NCBI GenBank assembly: GCA_964455525.1
Contig: CAYVWR010000003.1
Coordinates: 124,001-188,000 of the forward strand
Direction: 5' to 3'
From: JAFDZV01 sp964455525
GTDB taxonomy: Bacteria; Bacteroidota; Ignavibacteria; OLB7
Length of the DNA: 64,000 nucleotides
The position numbers and the translations under genes are program-made. This document shows, piece after piece, positions 34,597 to 43,573 of this stretch. Under the pieces are notes generated by a model. The model was not told the origin of the DNA. It saw nothing but the letters and a program-made list of their open reading frames with translations, and did not search any database. How positions within the stretch are numbered: position 1 is the stretch's first letter; each line of letters begins with the position of its first letter.

Positions 34597-35391
34597 ATGT
34601 ATATCAACGGACGCAATGCGGTGATGGAAGCCCTTCGTGCGGGACAGGGTGTAGAGAAAGTGTTCATCATGTATGGCCTCGAAGGGGATGCGGTGAACCG
34701 TCTCCGTGCCGAAGCAAAACGTGCCGGTGTGCCTTGTACGACGGTGGACCGGAACCGATTTGCCGAGCTGGAACGCGCCGCCGGATTCGGCGCCCGCTCG
34801 CAGGGGGTGATCGCTGCCGTCAGCGAGATCGACTATGCCGATATCGAGGGGCTTGTGCTGGAGGTGTACGAGCATGGTGGGACTCCGCTGGTCGGAGTTC
34901 TCGATGCGATCACCGATCCGCATAACGTTGGTGCCATCATCCGGTCGGCCGAGTGCGCAGGGCTGGATGGCGTCCTGCTTGGAAAACGCGACTCCAGCGG
35001 CATCACCGATGTGGTGATGAAGACAAGCGCTGGCGCCGCACGGCATCTGCCGATCGCTCGGGCCTCCAATATCGGTGATGTTCTGATCGGACTGAAGCAG
35101 GAGGGGCTGGCTGTGGTTGGCCTGGATGAAAAAGGGGATATGAGCTACACCGAGTACGATTTCACCAAGCCTACGGCAATCGTCGTCGGGAGCGAGGGGG
35201 CAGGGATAAGCTCACGGGTACGAAAGCTGTGCGACGTACGGCTCTCGATTCCAATGGCAGGGAACATCGGCTCCCTGAATGCATCGGTTGCTGCCGGTAT
35301 CGTGTTCTTTGAGGCACGGCGGCAACGCGGCGCCCTGCATCTGCCGAAGGGCCACGTCCCGGATTCTGTGTCGCCACCCTCACGGCCATAA
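34597..35391 (+). CDS. rlmB: TrmH/SpoU-family RNA 2'-O-methyltransferase (RlmB type)
   Basis: A 264-residue SPOUT methyltransferase that methylates a ribose 2'-OH in rRNA or tRNA. The N-terminal substrate-binding domain (INGRNAVMEALRAGQGVEKVFIM to QGVIAAV) is followed by the SpoU catalytic motifs DAITDPHNVGAIIRSAECAGLDGV, VVGSEGAGIS and LSIPMAGNIGSLNASVAAGIVFFE. The INGRNAV start and domain arrangement match RlmB, which acts on 23S rRNA G2251 in E. coli. The exact target in this organism is inferred. The frame begins upstream at 34549 but family similarity starts at ATG 34597, with GGAG 11 bases before. Confidence 0.9.
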   Translation: MYINGRNAVMEALRAGQGVEKVFIMYGLEGDAVNRLRAEAKRAGVPCTTVDRNRFAELERAAGFGARSQGVIAAVSEIDYADIEGLVLEVYEHGGTPLVGVLDAITDPHNVGAIIRSAECAGLDGVLLGKRDSSGITDVVMKTSAGAARHLPIARASNIGDVLIGLKQEGLAVVGLDEKGDMSYTEYDFTKPTAIVVGSEGAGISSRVRKLCDVRLSIPMAGNIGSLNASVAAGIVFFEARRQRGALHLPKGHVPDSVSPPSRP

Positions 35392-35408
35392 TTGCTGGGC
35401 GCTGCTAT

Positions 35409-35439
35409 TACGGGCACCCTATGCCATGCAGTGCCCGTA
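35409..35439 (+). terminator. Hairpin after the rlmB-type gene
   Basis: TACGGGCAC / GTGCCCGTA, arms at 35409-35417 and 35431-35439, 13-base loop. No U tract. Confidence 0.5.
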
Positions 35440-36084
35440 GAGCATGGCCACGTCGCTGTGCCGAAAGCATCTGCCGGGGCGCGCATCAGCAGAGACACAG
35501 AGGACGCAATTGCCAGGCTGGCCACGGCCGCATGGCGGTCGCCCCGTGATCTTTTTTCTGGCATCACCCCATAGCACCGCACATTCCTGTAAACCTGCTG
35601 CGATATGCTCTGTCTACCCGCCGTGACATCTGCACACGGCAGGGCCGGACAGGTGCCCGAATTTCCCGGATAATAGCGGATAATTACAATGTTGCAATTA
35701 TTATTTGCTATGGATGCAGATAAAAACCCGGAGTACATGATGCGGATGTACGGATTTCGTACACTGCTGCGATAGCTATTCGGAATATCGGTCATACGCC
35801 ATACGGCCATTGCATGAACTATATGCACGGATCGTGATGGATCGTCACGCTTTCTCCACAGCCATCCCACTGGAACGCCCCTATTTCAAGGAATGTAGGC
35901 CTTGCCGTTCCTGGCATACCGGTTGGTATCGGGATTCTGTAGTGATGGTGTTCTTGCGTTGGCGGTTTCTCAGCACATTTGCGACTCACCCTATCGCGAT
36001 GTGACATGGAATGCGCCATAAAGATCTGCCGACCAGAACTACCTCACTCGACTTCTCCCATACATTACCGTAAGGATCAGCACT
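35440..36084. other. Intergenic region, no gene seen
   Basis: About 645 bases with only short chance frames on either strand. The stretch around 35670-35710 is markedly AT-rich (AATTATTATTTGC) and may be promoter-associated. It leads into the secreted-protein gene at 36085, which has AAGGA about 11 bases before its ATG. Confidence 0.5.
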
Positions 36085-36546
36085 ATGAAGAAGACTTTGC
36101 TTGCAGTCGCGGCTCTAGTTGCTCTGGCCACCCCTGGCTACGCTCAGTTTACCGGCCCATCGGTTATCGATCAGGTTCGTAACGACATCAACCAGCAGCA
36201 GAATTTCAAGGTTGAGAAGATCGATCGTTCCATGTTGCTTCGTGATGCATCGACCGGTGCCGAGGTGCTGACCGTAAGCGAGGTGGATGCGCAGACGGTG
36301 ACGCTTCACAGAGTGATTGGCAAGATCAGCGATCTTTCGCCGGAACGGAAGAGTGCCATCATGCAGCGCATCGCCTTTTTCAATTTCAGTTCCCCGGTGG
36401 GAACGCTTGGCGTCAACAACGCGACCGGTGTTGTCACCATGGAGCATCACCTGAACCCGCGCCAGGTATCGACCTCGAACATCGTTAATGTCGCCGTGCG
36501 CTTCGGCGATGTTGCCAAGGCCGAGTCCACGCTGCTGGCTCAGTAG
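36085..36546 (+). CDS. Small secreted protein, YbjN-like, paralog A
   Basis: A 153-residue protein with a 20-residue signal peptide (MKKTLLAVAALVALATPGYAQ). The mature part shares its core with the protein at 37928-38428: LLRDASTGAEVLTV, FFNFSSPVGTL, the hallmark TGVVTMEHHLNP, then NVAVRF and AES near the end. The order of short helix, beta hairpin, EHHLNP strand and terminal helix resembles the YbjN/type III chaperone-like fold. That is an inference from pattern and would need a profile search. No cysteines and no membrane segment besides the signal peptide; probably periplasmic. Function unknown. Confidence 0.8.
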   Translation: MKKTLLAVAALVALATPGYAQFTGPSVIDQVRNDINQQQNFKVEKIDRSMLLRDASTGAEVLTVSEVDAQTVTLHRVIGKISDLSPERKSAIMQRIAFFNFSSPVGTLGVNNATGVVTMEHHLNPRQVSTSNIVNVAVRFGDVAKAESTLLAQ

Positions 36547-36707
36547 AACCTGCTGGGGATCGCGATCGAAGCCAGGGGGATATGTGTTAGTGGGAATGTG
36601 AATCGAGCGGTGCGCCCGCTGCCCAAATGGGCGTGCCGCCTATCTCCTCTCAGCGCTGCGGACATCCAGGGAGCAGACACTCCAAACCAGGGATGCCGGA
36701 GAATACC

Positions 36708-37118
36708 ATGAGGAAACAGAGCATGATCAGAACTGAAACAAATGGCGGTACTGCCATCTCACGGGATGTTGAAGCGACTACTGTGGCAATGATCCTCTGC
36801 GATGAGGTGCATCGGCTGGCAGCAGGCGTCAAGGCAGATTATGAGGTGTTGATCGGTGAACTGCGCGATCTGGCCGATGCGGTTTCGCTGGAGGTTGTGT
36901 GTGGCCGTAGAGAAAATCAGGAGCGCTGGGTACGGCTTATGAACGTACGGGTGCGCCTGGCCCAGCTTGAAGCTGGATTGGTTATGGCCTCTCATGCTGG
37001 TTGTATTCCTGGCGGACGTCTACGCGTCCTGCTTTCGATGGTGAGCGCGGTGAGAACGTACTGCTTTGTTCCAACTCCCGACCAGAAGGGACGATTTGGA
37101 CGATGGCTTCCATCCTGA
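36708..37118 (+). CDS. Four-helix-bundle-like small protein (S23/IVP-like?)
   Basis: A 136-residue helical protein with ATG at 36708 preceded by GGAG at six bases. The stretch from LRDLADAVSLEVVCGRRENQ through NVRVRLAQLEAGLVMASHAGCIP to VLLSMVSAVRTY resembles the four-helix-bundle family that includes 23S rRNA intervening-sequence proteins and the Avd accessory proteins of diversity-generating retroelements. No reverse transcriptase or template/variable repeat pair was seen in the window and no rRNA gene is present, so neither role is supported locally. It sits between the two related secreted proteins on the same strand, 161 bases after the first. Identification is tentative. Confidence 0.6.
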   Translation: MRKQSMIRTETNGGTAISRDVEATTVAMILCDEVHRLAAGVKADYEVLIGELRDLADAVSLEVVCGRRENQERWVRLMNVRVRLAQLEAGLVMASHAGCIPGGRLRVLLSMVSAVRTYCFVPTPDQKGRFGRWLPS

Positions 37119-37927
37119 TGCTCTGCGCTCGAGCGTGCTTATAAGACCCGGCCGCGCAGGTGATTCCGCTGGAATCCCGGCCAGCCGTCATGGTCGTCCC
37201 GGATATGCAGACCGGTCTTTACCGGTCGCAGGCAATGGCACCACGGTGATCTATCCTATCCCGTTTCCGTAGCAACACTTTGTTGAGAACTTTTCGGCAC
37301 TGCCTGCCGTAGCGCGCCCATTAAAGGTGCGTAGGGGAGGTGTTCCATGGTGCTTGCAGGTCATGGCCATCTGCCTTGCGTATCAGGCGTGGAACGGTGA
37401 AATATCTGGTCGCGGCCGGTTTAACAACTTCCTACGATTCCTTAACCCGGACGTAATAGGAGGGCACATTAAAAGCGGTATTTTTGCAGCGTATTCAACG
37501 TACAATAAATATTGTACGGTCCGGCAGAAATATGTTCGGGTGCACGGCAACACTTGCTGTACTGCAACTGCCTGCCGGTTTACGATTTCAAATGTGGATG
37601 TTCTATGATAATTCAGTGTTTCCTGCTCGGTGGCTCGATAGAGCAGTATCGGAACTTGGAACATCCAGCGCGGCATGTCTGCTCCGGCCTAGGTTACAGG
37701 ATAGGCCGGACAATGGTTTGAGCACATTTTCGGGACCACGCTGTGCTACATTTGCAACGTGTTCTATGAGTATAGAGCGGCCACGGATGTGATGCCGGCC
37801 CAAAGGCTGGCAATGGTTATGAACAGATTATTTGGATGCACATGCGCACGGAAAATATTTTCCGTGCGCATCCTATTTCAACAACAGCAACGTATCAAAC
37901 TCTTACACTTTCAAGAAAGGATTCCAC
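37119..37927. other. AT-richer intergenic region with a large palindrome
   Basis: No supportable gene in 809 bases; frames here have low-quality compositions. The region is richer in A and T than its surroundings (for example around 37465-37520). It contains the 30-bp palindrome at 37842-37871, 57 bases before the start of the next gene. The ribosome binding site AAGGA lies at 37917-37921. Confidence 0.45.
37842..37871. repeat. 30-bp perfect palindrome in a gene leader
   Basis: The half-site ATGCGCACGGAAAAT (37842-37856) is followed immediately by its exact reverse complement (37857-37871). As RNA it would form a long stem upstream of the paralog B gene; as DNA it could be an operator for a dimeric regulator. 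No U tract follows (CCTATTTCAAC). Confidence 0.75.
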
Positions 37928-38428
37928 GTGAAGACGACAGCGGTTCTGGCAATGTTTATGGCTTTGGTATGTATGAGTCTGCCGGCTTCGGCACAGAACA
38001 AGCGTTCCAACACTCTTAACGAACTCCACAGCTATCTCAGCCGTTATGGTGGATATAACACGGAGCTGAGCGAAAACAGCCTTTCGCTGCGTGACGCACG
38101 CACCGGGAATGAGTTGTGCCGGGTGATGCAGAAGGGGGCCGAGAGCATTACTCTCAGCGGCGATGTTACCACGCTGGACCGGCCATCGGCCATGGTTGTC
38201 TCCAAGGTGATGCAGCAGGTGAGTTTCTATAACTTCAATGCTCTTGTCGGCACGCTGATCTATGATGCCCGCACCGGCCGTCTGCGGATGGAACATCATC
38301 TCAACCCACAGTTCCTTTCAACCGAGGCACTTGCCAATGTTGCCACGCTTTTTGCGGCGAGCGTGCGTGCCGAAAGCCTTCGTTTCTCGAAGCTGGCAAA
38401 CGAGAATTTTGGATTGTACAGGAACTGA
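37928..38428 (+). CDS. Small secreted protein, YbjN-like, paralog B
   Basis: A 166-residue protein starting at GTG 37928 with AAGGA six bases upstream. The signal peptide runs to PASAQ. It shares with the protein at 36085-36546 the blocks SLRDARTGNEL, FYNFNALVGTL, TGRLRMEHHLNP, STEALANVATLF and RAES. It differs by a longer C-terminus (RFSKLANENFGLYRN) and one cysteine in the mature part. The open frame extends to 37832, but the upstream residues run through the palindrome and are not signal-peptide-like. Same YbjN-like fold inference as its paralog; function unknown. Confidence 0.8.
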   Translation: MKTTAVLAMFMALVCMSLPASAQNKRSNTLNELHSYLSRYGGYNTELSENSLSLRDARTGNELCRVMQKGAESITLSGDVTTLDRPSAMVVSKVMQQVSFYNFNALVGTLIYDARTGRLRMEHHLNPQFLSTEALANVATLFAASVRAESLRFSKLANENFGLYRN

Positions 38429-38591
38429 GTCGTGTAGGGAGGGGTGAGAACAGAGCGTCGGGATGGGACCGTATTGCTATCGAAGAATATGTCTACTGCC
38501 ACGTTTGATGAATGTTCCGGGAACGCATGCGTTCCGTTGATTCTAAGAGCCGGTCCCATCCCAGATATATCGCGCATAATCCAGTACTGGA

Positions 38592-38623
38592 AAAAGCCAA
38601 AGCCCTTCAGGGCTTTGGCTTTT
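38592..38623. terminator. Bidirectional terminator between convergent genes
   Basis: AAAAGCCAAAGCCC / GGGCTTTGGCTTTT, arms at 38592-38605 and 38610-38623, 4-base loop. U tracts exist in both directions, serving paralog B (plus) and the stressosome operon (minus). Confidence 0.9.
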
Positions 38624-38652
38624 GTGCTATCAGGCCGCATCGCTCCGGCCGT

Positions 38653-40587
38653 TCATGTGGTTCCGGTGATGCGATGGATCACTTCCTGCAACTGTTTGAA
38701 GTTCACCGGTTTTGTCAGATGTTCCACAAAACCGGCTTCGATGCTCTTCTGGATATCCTCTTCCATGCCGAACCCGCTCAGCGCAACGCCCAGCATGGGT
38801 TTGCGTTCCTGAAGCCTCCGCATCAGATCAAGCCCGCTTCCGTCAGGCAGCCCGATATCGCTTATCAGAAGGTCGTAGTCGTTCTGGATGGCCGTATCAA
38901 ATGCGGATTGAAGCGTGCTGGCCGTCTGCACCACATATCCGCGACGCTCCAGCAGAAGCTGCATCACGCGGCTGGTATCGGCATGATCGTCCACGATCAG
39001 AATGCGGAGCGAACGCTGCTCGGTGCCGGTGCTCTCCGGCGTTGGCTGGCACACATGCTGCTGTGGTGCGGCGACCAGCGGCAGGCGCACCGAAAATGTT
39101 GCGCCCATGTCCTTGCCGGGGCTGGCTGCGCTCAAGCTTCCTCCCTGCATATCAACCAGAGCCTTGCTGATTGCCAGCCCAAGGCCAAGCCCGCCGAATG
39201 TTCGGGTGATGCTCTGCTCTCCCTGCTCAAACGCATCGAAAATGCGTGGAAGGATATGCTCCTCGATCCCTATGCCGCTGTCGTTGATCTCTACAAGCAG
39301 GGTTCCGCCATCCAGGTTGCTGGATCGTATGCGAAGCATGCCTCCGGGCGGGGTGAACTTTACGGAGTTTTTCAGAAGATTCCAGAATACCTGTTGTAGG
39401 CGGGCCGAATCCGCAGCCACATGATGCTGCTGTGCGTTCAGATCCACATGCAGTTGGAGCTGTTTGGTTGCGATATCCTCGCGGCAGATCTCGATCACGT
39501 TTTGCAGCAGTGCGTGGGCGTCCATGGTCTCGGTAAAGAGCTGAAGTTTTTCTCGGGCGATACGGGTAAGATCAAGCAGATCGTCTATCAAGCGTGCCTC
39601 CAGTTCTACGTTCCGGTGGATAACGTCAATATAGGGGGTAAGCGACGGCGGAAGCGATTTCTCATCGCGGAGCGCATGCACAGCCGTAAGAACCGGCGTA
39701 AGCGGTGTACGCAACTCGTGGCTGAGCACTGCCAGAAACTGATCCTTGGCGCGGTCGGCGGCCTCGGCATCCTCCTTGGCGCGCTTCAGTTCCTGTTCAC
39801 CGTTTTTTCGTTCGGTGATATCGGAATAGATGCAGACGGCGCCATTGGTGTTGCCAAGCAGATCCAGCACCGGATCGGAGGTGACATGCAGCCATCGGGT
39901 TCCGATACGGAAGTCGGCGGACTCGCGGCGATGGGCCGAGAACGGGGGGCAGCAGGGAAATGTCTGCTGCTGCTCCGGCGGCAGATTCAGCAGATCGGTA
40001 CAGGTATGGCCAAGGATATCCTTCTCCTGGCGATCTACCATCCGGGCGAACGCGCCATTGTATTGCACGATCACTCCGTTGCCATCCAGCAGCAAAACGC
40101 CGTCGGCGATGGCGTCGAACGTTGTCTGCCAGCGCAGAGCAAGATTCTGCAAGGCCTCCTCGGCAACCCTGACACGGAGCAGTGAGTTCACCGTAGCGAT
40201 CAGCACCTCGGGTTCCAGCGGGCCTGTCAGATAGCCATCGGCTCCTCCTTCAAGACCACGGACACGATCCTTGTCGCGGACGAACGACGCCGACATCATA
40301 AGCACCGGTATCAGGGTGGTTGACGGGTGCTCCTTGATGCGGCGGCATACCTCGAACCCGTTGATGTCAGGAAGGTTGACGTCGAGCAGGATGATATGTG
40401 GCTGTTCCTGGCGTGCAAGCTTCAATGCCTCCTCGCCCGTTGCAGCCTCTTGCGTCTCGAACCCGGCCTGTTTCAGAATGCGACTGATCGCATAGCGGCC
40501 GGCATCATTATCATCTACATTCAGAACTTTTGTGGTCATTCCAGAAAGGGGATGGAAATAGGCCGGGTTCCAGAATATATCCGGCAT
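38653..40587 (-). CDS. Hybrid histidine kinase, REC-PAS-HisKA-HATPase-REC
   Basis: A 644-residue cytoplasmic signalling protein and last gene of the stressosome operon. Domains in order from ATG 40587: receiver with phospho-acceptor Asp69 (IILLDVNLPD), PAS at about 150-262 (ADGVLLLDGNGVIVQYN), HisKA with His290 (VLSHELRTPLTP), HATPase with NDSGIGI and FGGLGLGLAIS, and a second receiver with Asp577 (LLISDIGLPDG) and KPVN. In the first receiver the usual Lys-Pro is replaced by Gly-Pro (YLTGPLEPE), so its switch may be altered. ATG 40539 directly before the first receiver is an alternative start, and the frame is open to 40716. GGAGG lies ten bases before 40587. There is no DNA-binding output domain, so phosphate must pass to a protein outside the operon or act through protein contacts. 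Confidence 0.92.
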   Translation of the reverse strand: MPDIFWNPAYFHPLSGMTTKVLNVDDNDAGRYAISRILKQAGFETQEAATGEEALKLARQEQPHIILLDVNLPDINGFEVCRRIKEHPSTTLIPVLMMSASFVRDKDRVRGLEGGADGYLTGPLEPEVLIATVNSLLRVRVAEEALQNLALRWQTTFDAIADGVLLLDGNGVIVQYNGAFARMVDRQEKDILGHTCTDLLNLPPEQQQTFPCCPPFSAHRRESADFRIGTRWLHVTSDPVLDLLGNTNGAVCIYSDITERKNGEQELKRAKEDAEAADRAKDQFLAVLSHELRTPLTPVLTAVHALRDEKSLPPSLTPYIDVIHRNVELEARLIDDLLDLTRIAREKLQLFTETMDAHALLQNVIEICREDIATKQLQLHVDLNAQQHHVAADSARLQQVFWNLLKNSVKFTPPGGMLRIRSSNLDGGTLLVEINDSGIGIEEHILPRIFDAFEQGEQSITRTFGGLGLGLAISKALVDMQGGSLSAASPGKDMGATFSVRLPLVAAPQQHVCQPTPESTGTEQRSLRILIVDDHADTSRVMQLLLERRGYVVQTASTLQSAFDTAIQNDYDLLISDIGLPDGSGLDLMRRLQERKPMLGVALSGFGMEEDIQKSIEAGFVEHLTKPVNFKQLQEVIHRITGTT

Positions 40588-40766
40588 ATGGAGGCTTCCT
40601 CCAGGACCAGACGGGGGTGCTGGCTGGAGTGAGCCGGAATTGGGCATGGTTGCGGTTGCGTGCGCGCGATCCATCCTCGCCTCCGGAGGCGGCTGGCAGG
40701 AGGCCGCCGGAGCCATCGGGAACCATCTGCGATAATGCCATGATGCACATTACGAAGCCTCTCCCG

Positions 40767-42548
40767 TTACTTGAGGATCAGGTCTACGGTTGCCAGAAGG
40801 GACTTGGCGCTTTCACTCTCCTTGGTGAATATCGCCCTGGCTCTCTCCTGAAGCCACATGTGTTCATGTGGTTCCAGCATTTTCGATGTCATGATAATCA
40901 CCGGTATCATCATTGTCACCACCTCTTTCCGCAGGGCTTCCAGAACCTCGAATCCGCTCATGTCCGGCATGATAAGATCCAGCACAATGATATCCGGGCG
41001 ATCCTCGATGGCCTTTTTTAATCCCTCGTGCCCCCCCTTGGCTTCAGAGATGCTGTAGCGGGTGTGCTGAAAGATCCGCCGCGTTAGATAGCGTGCCGCA
41101 TCCTGATCGTCGATGATCAGCACATGCCTGTCGGGAGGTCGCCTGGATGTTCCTGCTGTCTCCTCGCTCTTAAGATAGATGTGGCCATCATGTTCTATGG
41201 CTGGTGAGACATATCTGCGGGGGATCGTGAGAAAAAATGTTGAGCCAACTCCAACCTCGCTTTGGAGCGTCAGCGTTCCACCCAGCAGCTCGGCAAGCTT
41301 CTTGGAGAGCGGAAGGCCAAGCCCTGTGCCTTTTACGCGGTTCTGGAGCGGATTATGCACCTGGGTGAATTCCTGGAAGATGCTTTCCTGATGTTCCTGC
41401 GGTATCCCGATGCCCGTATCGGTAACGGCAAAGATCGCATCCCTTGTATTGGTGGCAATGCTCACCGTAACCTTGACCTCACCACTATCGGTGAATTTCA
41501 GCGCATTGGACACCAGGTTTCGCAAGATCTGCGCCAGTTTCCCTTCGTCGTTGAGGATGGCATCGATCTCCTCGTTTTCCTCGAAGATCAGATTGACCGA
41601 GTCGTTGAGCAGCAGAGGGCGGAGCATGCCGCGCAATGTGCCGAACAGATCGCCTACCCTGAACTCCGTTGCATGCACGTCCACCTTTCCTGCCTCCACC
41701 TTGGCAAGATCGAGCAGATCGTTCACAAGTTCATAGAGCGATTCGGCTCCCTTGCGAATGAACACCACCTGCTTTTCCTGCTCGGGGGAGAGATCACCAT
41801 CGGAGCGATCGAGAAGCAGGCGGGAGAGTGCAAGGATCGAGTTGAGCGGTGTGCGGAACTCGTGGCTCATATTGGAAAGGAACCGGGATTTCAGCTCGTC
41901 GGCCCGGCGAAGGTGCGTGGCTTTTTCATCAAGCTCCGCGTACAGTGCCACCACGCCACGGTTGGTATCCTCAAGCTCGCGGTTCAGACGCCCAAGCTCT
42001 TCCTGGCGTTGTTGCAGCTCGGTAAACGCATGAAGTATTTCCTGATTCTGCTGTTGCAATTCATTGAACGGGTCATCGGTGGCACGGCGTGCCAGAGCGG
42101 TCATGATATCGGCGAGCTGCTGCGGAGTGATGCTCTGCGAACGTTTCGGGAGGATCTTGCCGAGCGTTACGGTTGTGCCGTTGCCGGGAACGGAGGTGAT
42201 ATCGAAGGTATCCATCAGACGGCGAGTGCCGGTGATGCCGATTCCCATGCCGGTTTGCGATTGATACTGCCCACGCAGAATCCGCTTCAGATCCGGGATG
42301 CCGGGGCCGTTATCCCGTACCCGGATCAGGAATGTCCGTTCTGGCGCGCTGCCGGATACCTCGAATTCGACCTTCCCTCCGTTTGCATAGCTATAGGCGT
42401 TGCGAACGATTTCGGAGGCTGCTGTGGCGATACGAGTCTGATCCTGGGCCTCGAAGCCAAGCAGAGCCGCTATCTGGCGTGCGCGCCCGCGAGCATTGAC
42501 AAGATCGTGCTCATGCAGTATCTGAACCGAGAGAAGAGGGATGGTCAT
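40767..42548 (-). CDS. RsbT-type ATPase fused to hybrid histidine kinase
   Basis: A 593-residue fusion. Residues 1-135 are an RsbT/RsbW-type ATPase with N box TAASEIVRNAYSY, G1 box DNGPGIPD and G2 box TGMGIGITGTRRLMD. A coiled coil follows (about 155-220, rich in Gln, Glu and Leu). Next come HisKA with His229 (SNMSHEFRTPLN), HATPase (DTGIGIPQ, KGTGLGLPLS) and a C-terminal receiver with Asp524 (IIVLDLIMPD). No membrane segments are seen. The N-terminal module is homologous to the free RsbT encoded two genes upstream, so the kinase may be recruited to or released from the RsbR-RsbS complex through it. That is an inference. The ATG lies two bases after the upstream gene's stop, a sign of tight coupling. 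Confidence 0.93.
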   Translation of the reverse strand: MTIPLLSVQILHEHDLVNARGRARQIAALLGFEAQDQTRIATAASEIVRNAYSYANGGKVEFEVSGSAPERTFLIRVRDNGPGIPDLKRILRGQYQSQTGMGIGITGTRRLMDTFDITSVPGNGTTVTLGKILPKRSQSITPQQLADIMTALARRATDDPFNELQQQNQEILHAFTELQQRQEELGRLNRELEDTNRGVVALYAELDEKATHLRRADELKSRFLSNMSHEFRTPLNSILALSRLLLDRSDGDLSPEQEKQVVFIRKGAESLYELVNDLLDLAKVEAGKVDVHATEFRVGDLFGTLRGMLRPLLLNDSVNLIFEENEEIDAILNDEGKLAQILRNLVSNALKFTDSGEVKVTVSIATNTRDAIFAVTDTGIGIPQEHQESIFQEFTQVHNPLQNRVKGTGLGLPLSKKLAELLGGTLTLQSEVGVGSTFFLTIPRRYVSPAIEHDGHIYLKSEETAGTSRRPPDRHVLIIDDQDAARYLTRRIFQHTRYSISEAKGGHEGLKKAIEDRPDIIVLDLIMPDMSGFEVLEALRKEVVTMMIPVIIMTSKMLEPHEHMWLQERARAIFTKESESAKSLLATVDLILK

Positions 42549-42550
42549 GG

Positions 42551-43567
42551 CTAACGTTCCCGTTCCTGTGCTACTACCACTGTGGAGTCATCGCGGCCAC
42601 GACCGAAGTCGCGATAGAGCACTGCGGCCACAAGGCTTGGATGATGATGGGTAAGATTCTGATAGGAGTAGGGGGCCAGCGATAGCTGCGAGGAGATGCC
42701 ATCGGAGGAGATCACCAGGGTGGCGCCTTGCGGCCAGGCGTAGGTGAACTCCTGAATTTTCCGCACCGTGTGTCCCACTGTGCCGTTATGCGAGACCATC
42801 CGCTGTGTCTTCTCCGGCGTGTAGATCAGCGCCGCGATATTGCCCACGCCGGCGTAGTGTACCGTTGCATTGCTCCGATCCAGTTTTGCCACTGCCACCG
42901 CCGCCCCGCGCGTGCTTCGGAGCGCGCCGTGGATATCTGCGATGATCGTTGCAACGTCGCGTTCCGCGCTTTCCTGAAATGCTTCAACGGCGGCTCTGGA
43001 TGCCGATGCTGCAAGCGGCCCATGTCCAAGCCCATCGGCAACCATGATAACATGATGGTCGTCCGTTGCGCTACAGGCCCATGCATCGCCGCAGGCAAGC
43101 TCCTGCTGTAATGGGATACTGAATCCTTCTACCAGCAGGGCGCGCGATGCCCGTGGCCGATGCTCGGGGGGCTTGTTCCAGATGCGTGCCATCACAACGC
43201 TTCCCTTGTCGGGCGTGGAGTAGATATCCGATTCATCGGACATGCGGATGATCGCCCCAAGCCCTGTGCCAGGGCTTCCCTTAGTGGAATATCCGTCGCG
43301 GAGACACTCGGCCACATCTCGCATGCCCGGCCCTTTGTCGATCGCGAGCAGCTCGATGCCGAGTGCGCCGCTCTCCTCAAGCGATCGTATGATAAGCTCT
43401 CCCCCCCCGGCATGCTTCACCAGGTTTGTTGTCACCTCGGTGATGGTGATCGCCAGTGCACCTATCCTGGTTTCATCAAAGCCGAGGTCGCGTGCATGGG
43501 CGGATATTCTCCGCCGTGCATCGGCAATCTGGCTGTTCTCGGTGATCTGTAGTGCGGCTTCCATCAT
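42551..43567 (-). CDS. RsbT-type ATPase fused to RsbX/SpoIIE-type phosphatase
   Basis: A 338-residue protein with two domains. Residues 1-135 form an RsbT/RsbW-type ATPase (ITEVTTNLVKHAGGG, DKGPGMRD, SPGTGLGAI). Residues about 145-338 form a PP2C/SpoIIE-like phosphatase with metal-binding aspartates in CGDAWAC, VADGLGHGP and GRGRDDSTVV. The phosphatase half resembles RsbX, which dephosphorylates RsbR and RsbS to reset the stressosome. The start ATGATG at 43567 has AAAGGA eight bases upstream. Position directly after rsbT supports the RsbX-like role. Confidence 0.92.
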   Translation of the reverse strand: MMEAALQITENSQIADARRRISAHARDLGFDETRIGALAITITEVTTNLVKHAGGGELIIRSLEESGALGIELLAIDKGPGMRDVAECLRDGYSTKGSPGTGLGAIIRMSDESDIYSTPDKGSVVMARIWNKPPEHRPRASRALLVEGFSIPLQQELACGDAWACSATDDHHVIMVADGLGHGPLAASASRAAVEAFQESAERDVATIIADIHGALRSTRGAAVAVAKLDRSNATVHYAGVGNIAALIYTPEKTQRMVSHNGTVGHTVRKIQEFTYAWPQGATLVISSDGISSQLSLAPYSYQNLTHHHPSLVAAVLYRDFGRGRDDSTVVVAQERER

Positions 43568-43573
43568 ATGCGA

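Noticed and set aside
36708..37118. Diversity-generating retroelement suggested by the Avd-like helical protein
   Set aside because: No reverse transcriptase and no template/variable repeat pair could be seen in the window.
37842..37871. Palindrome as an insertion sequence end or attachment site
   Set aside because: No transposase, integrase, second copy or target duplication nearby.
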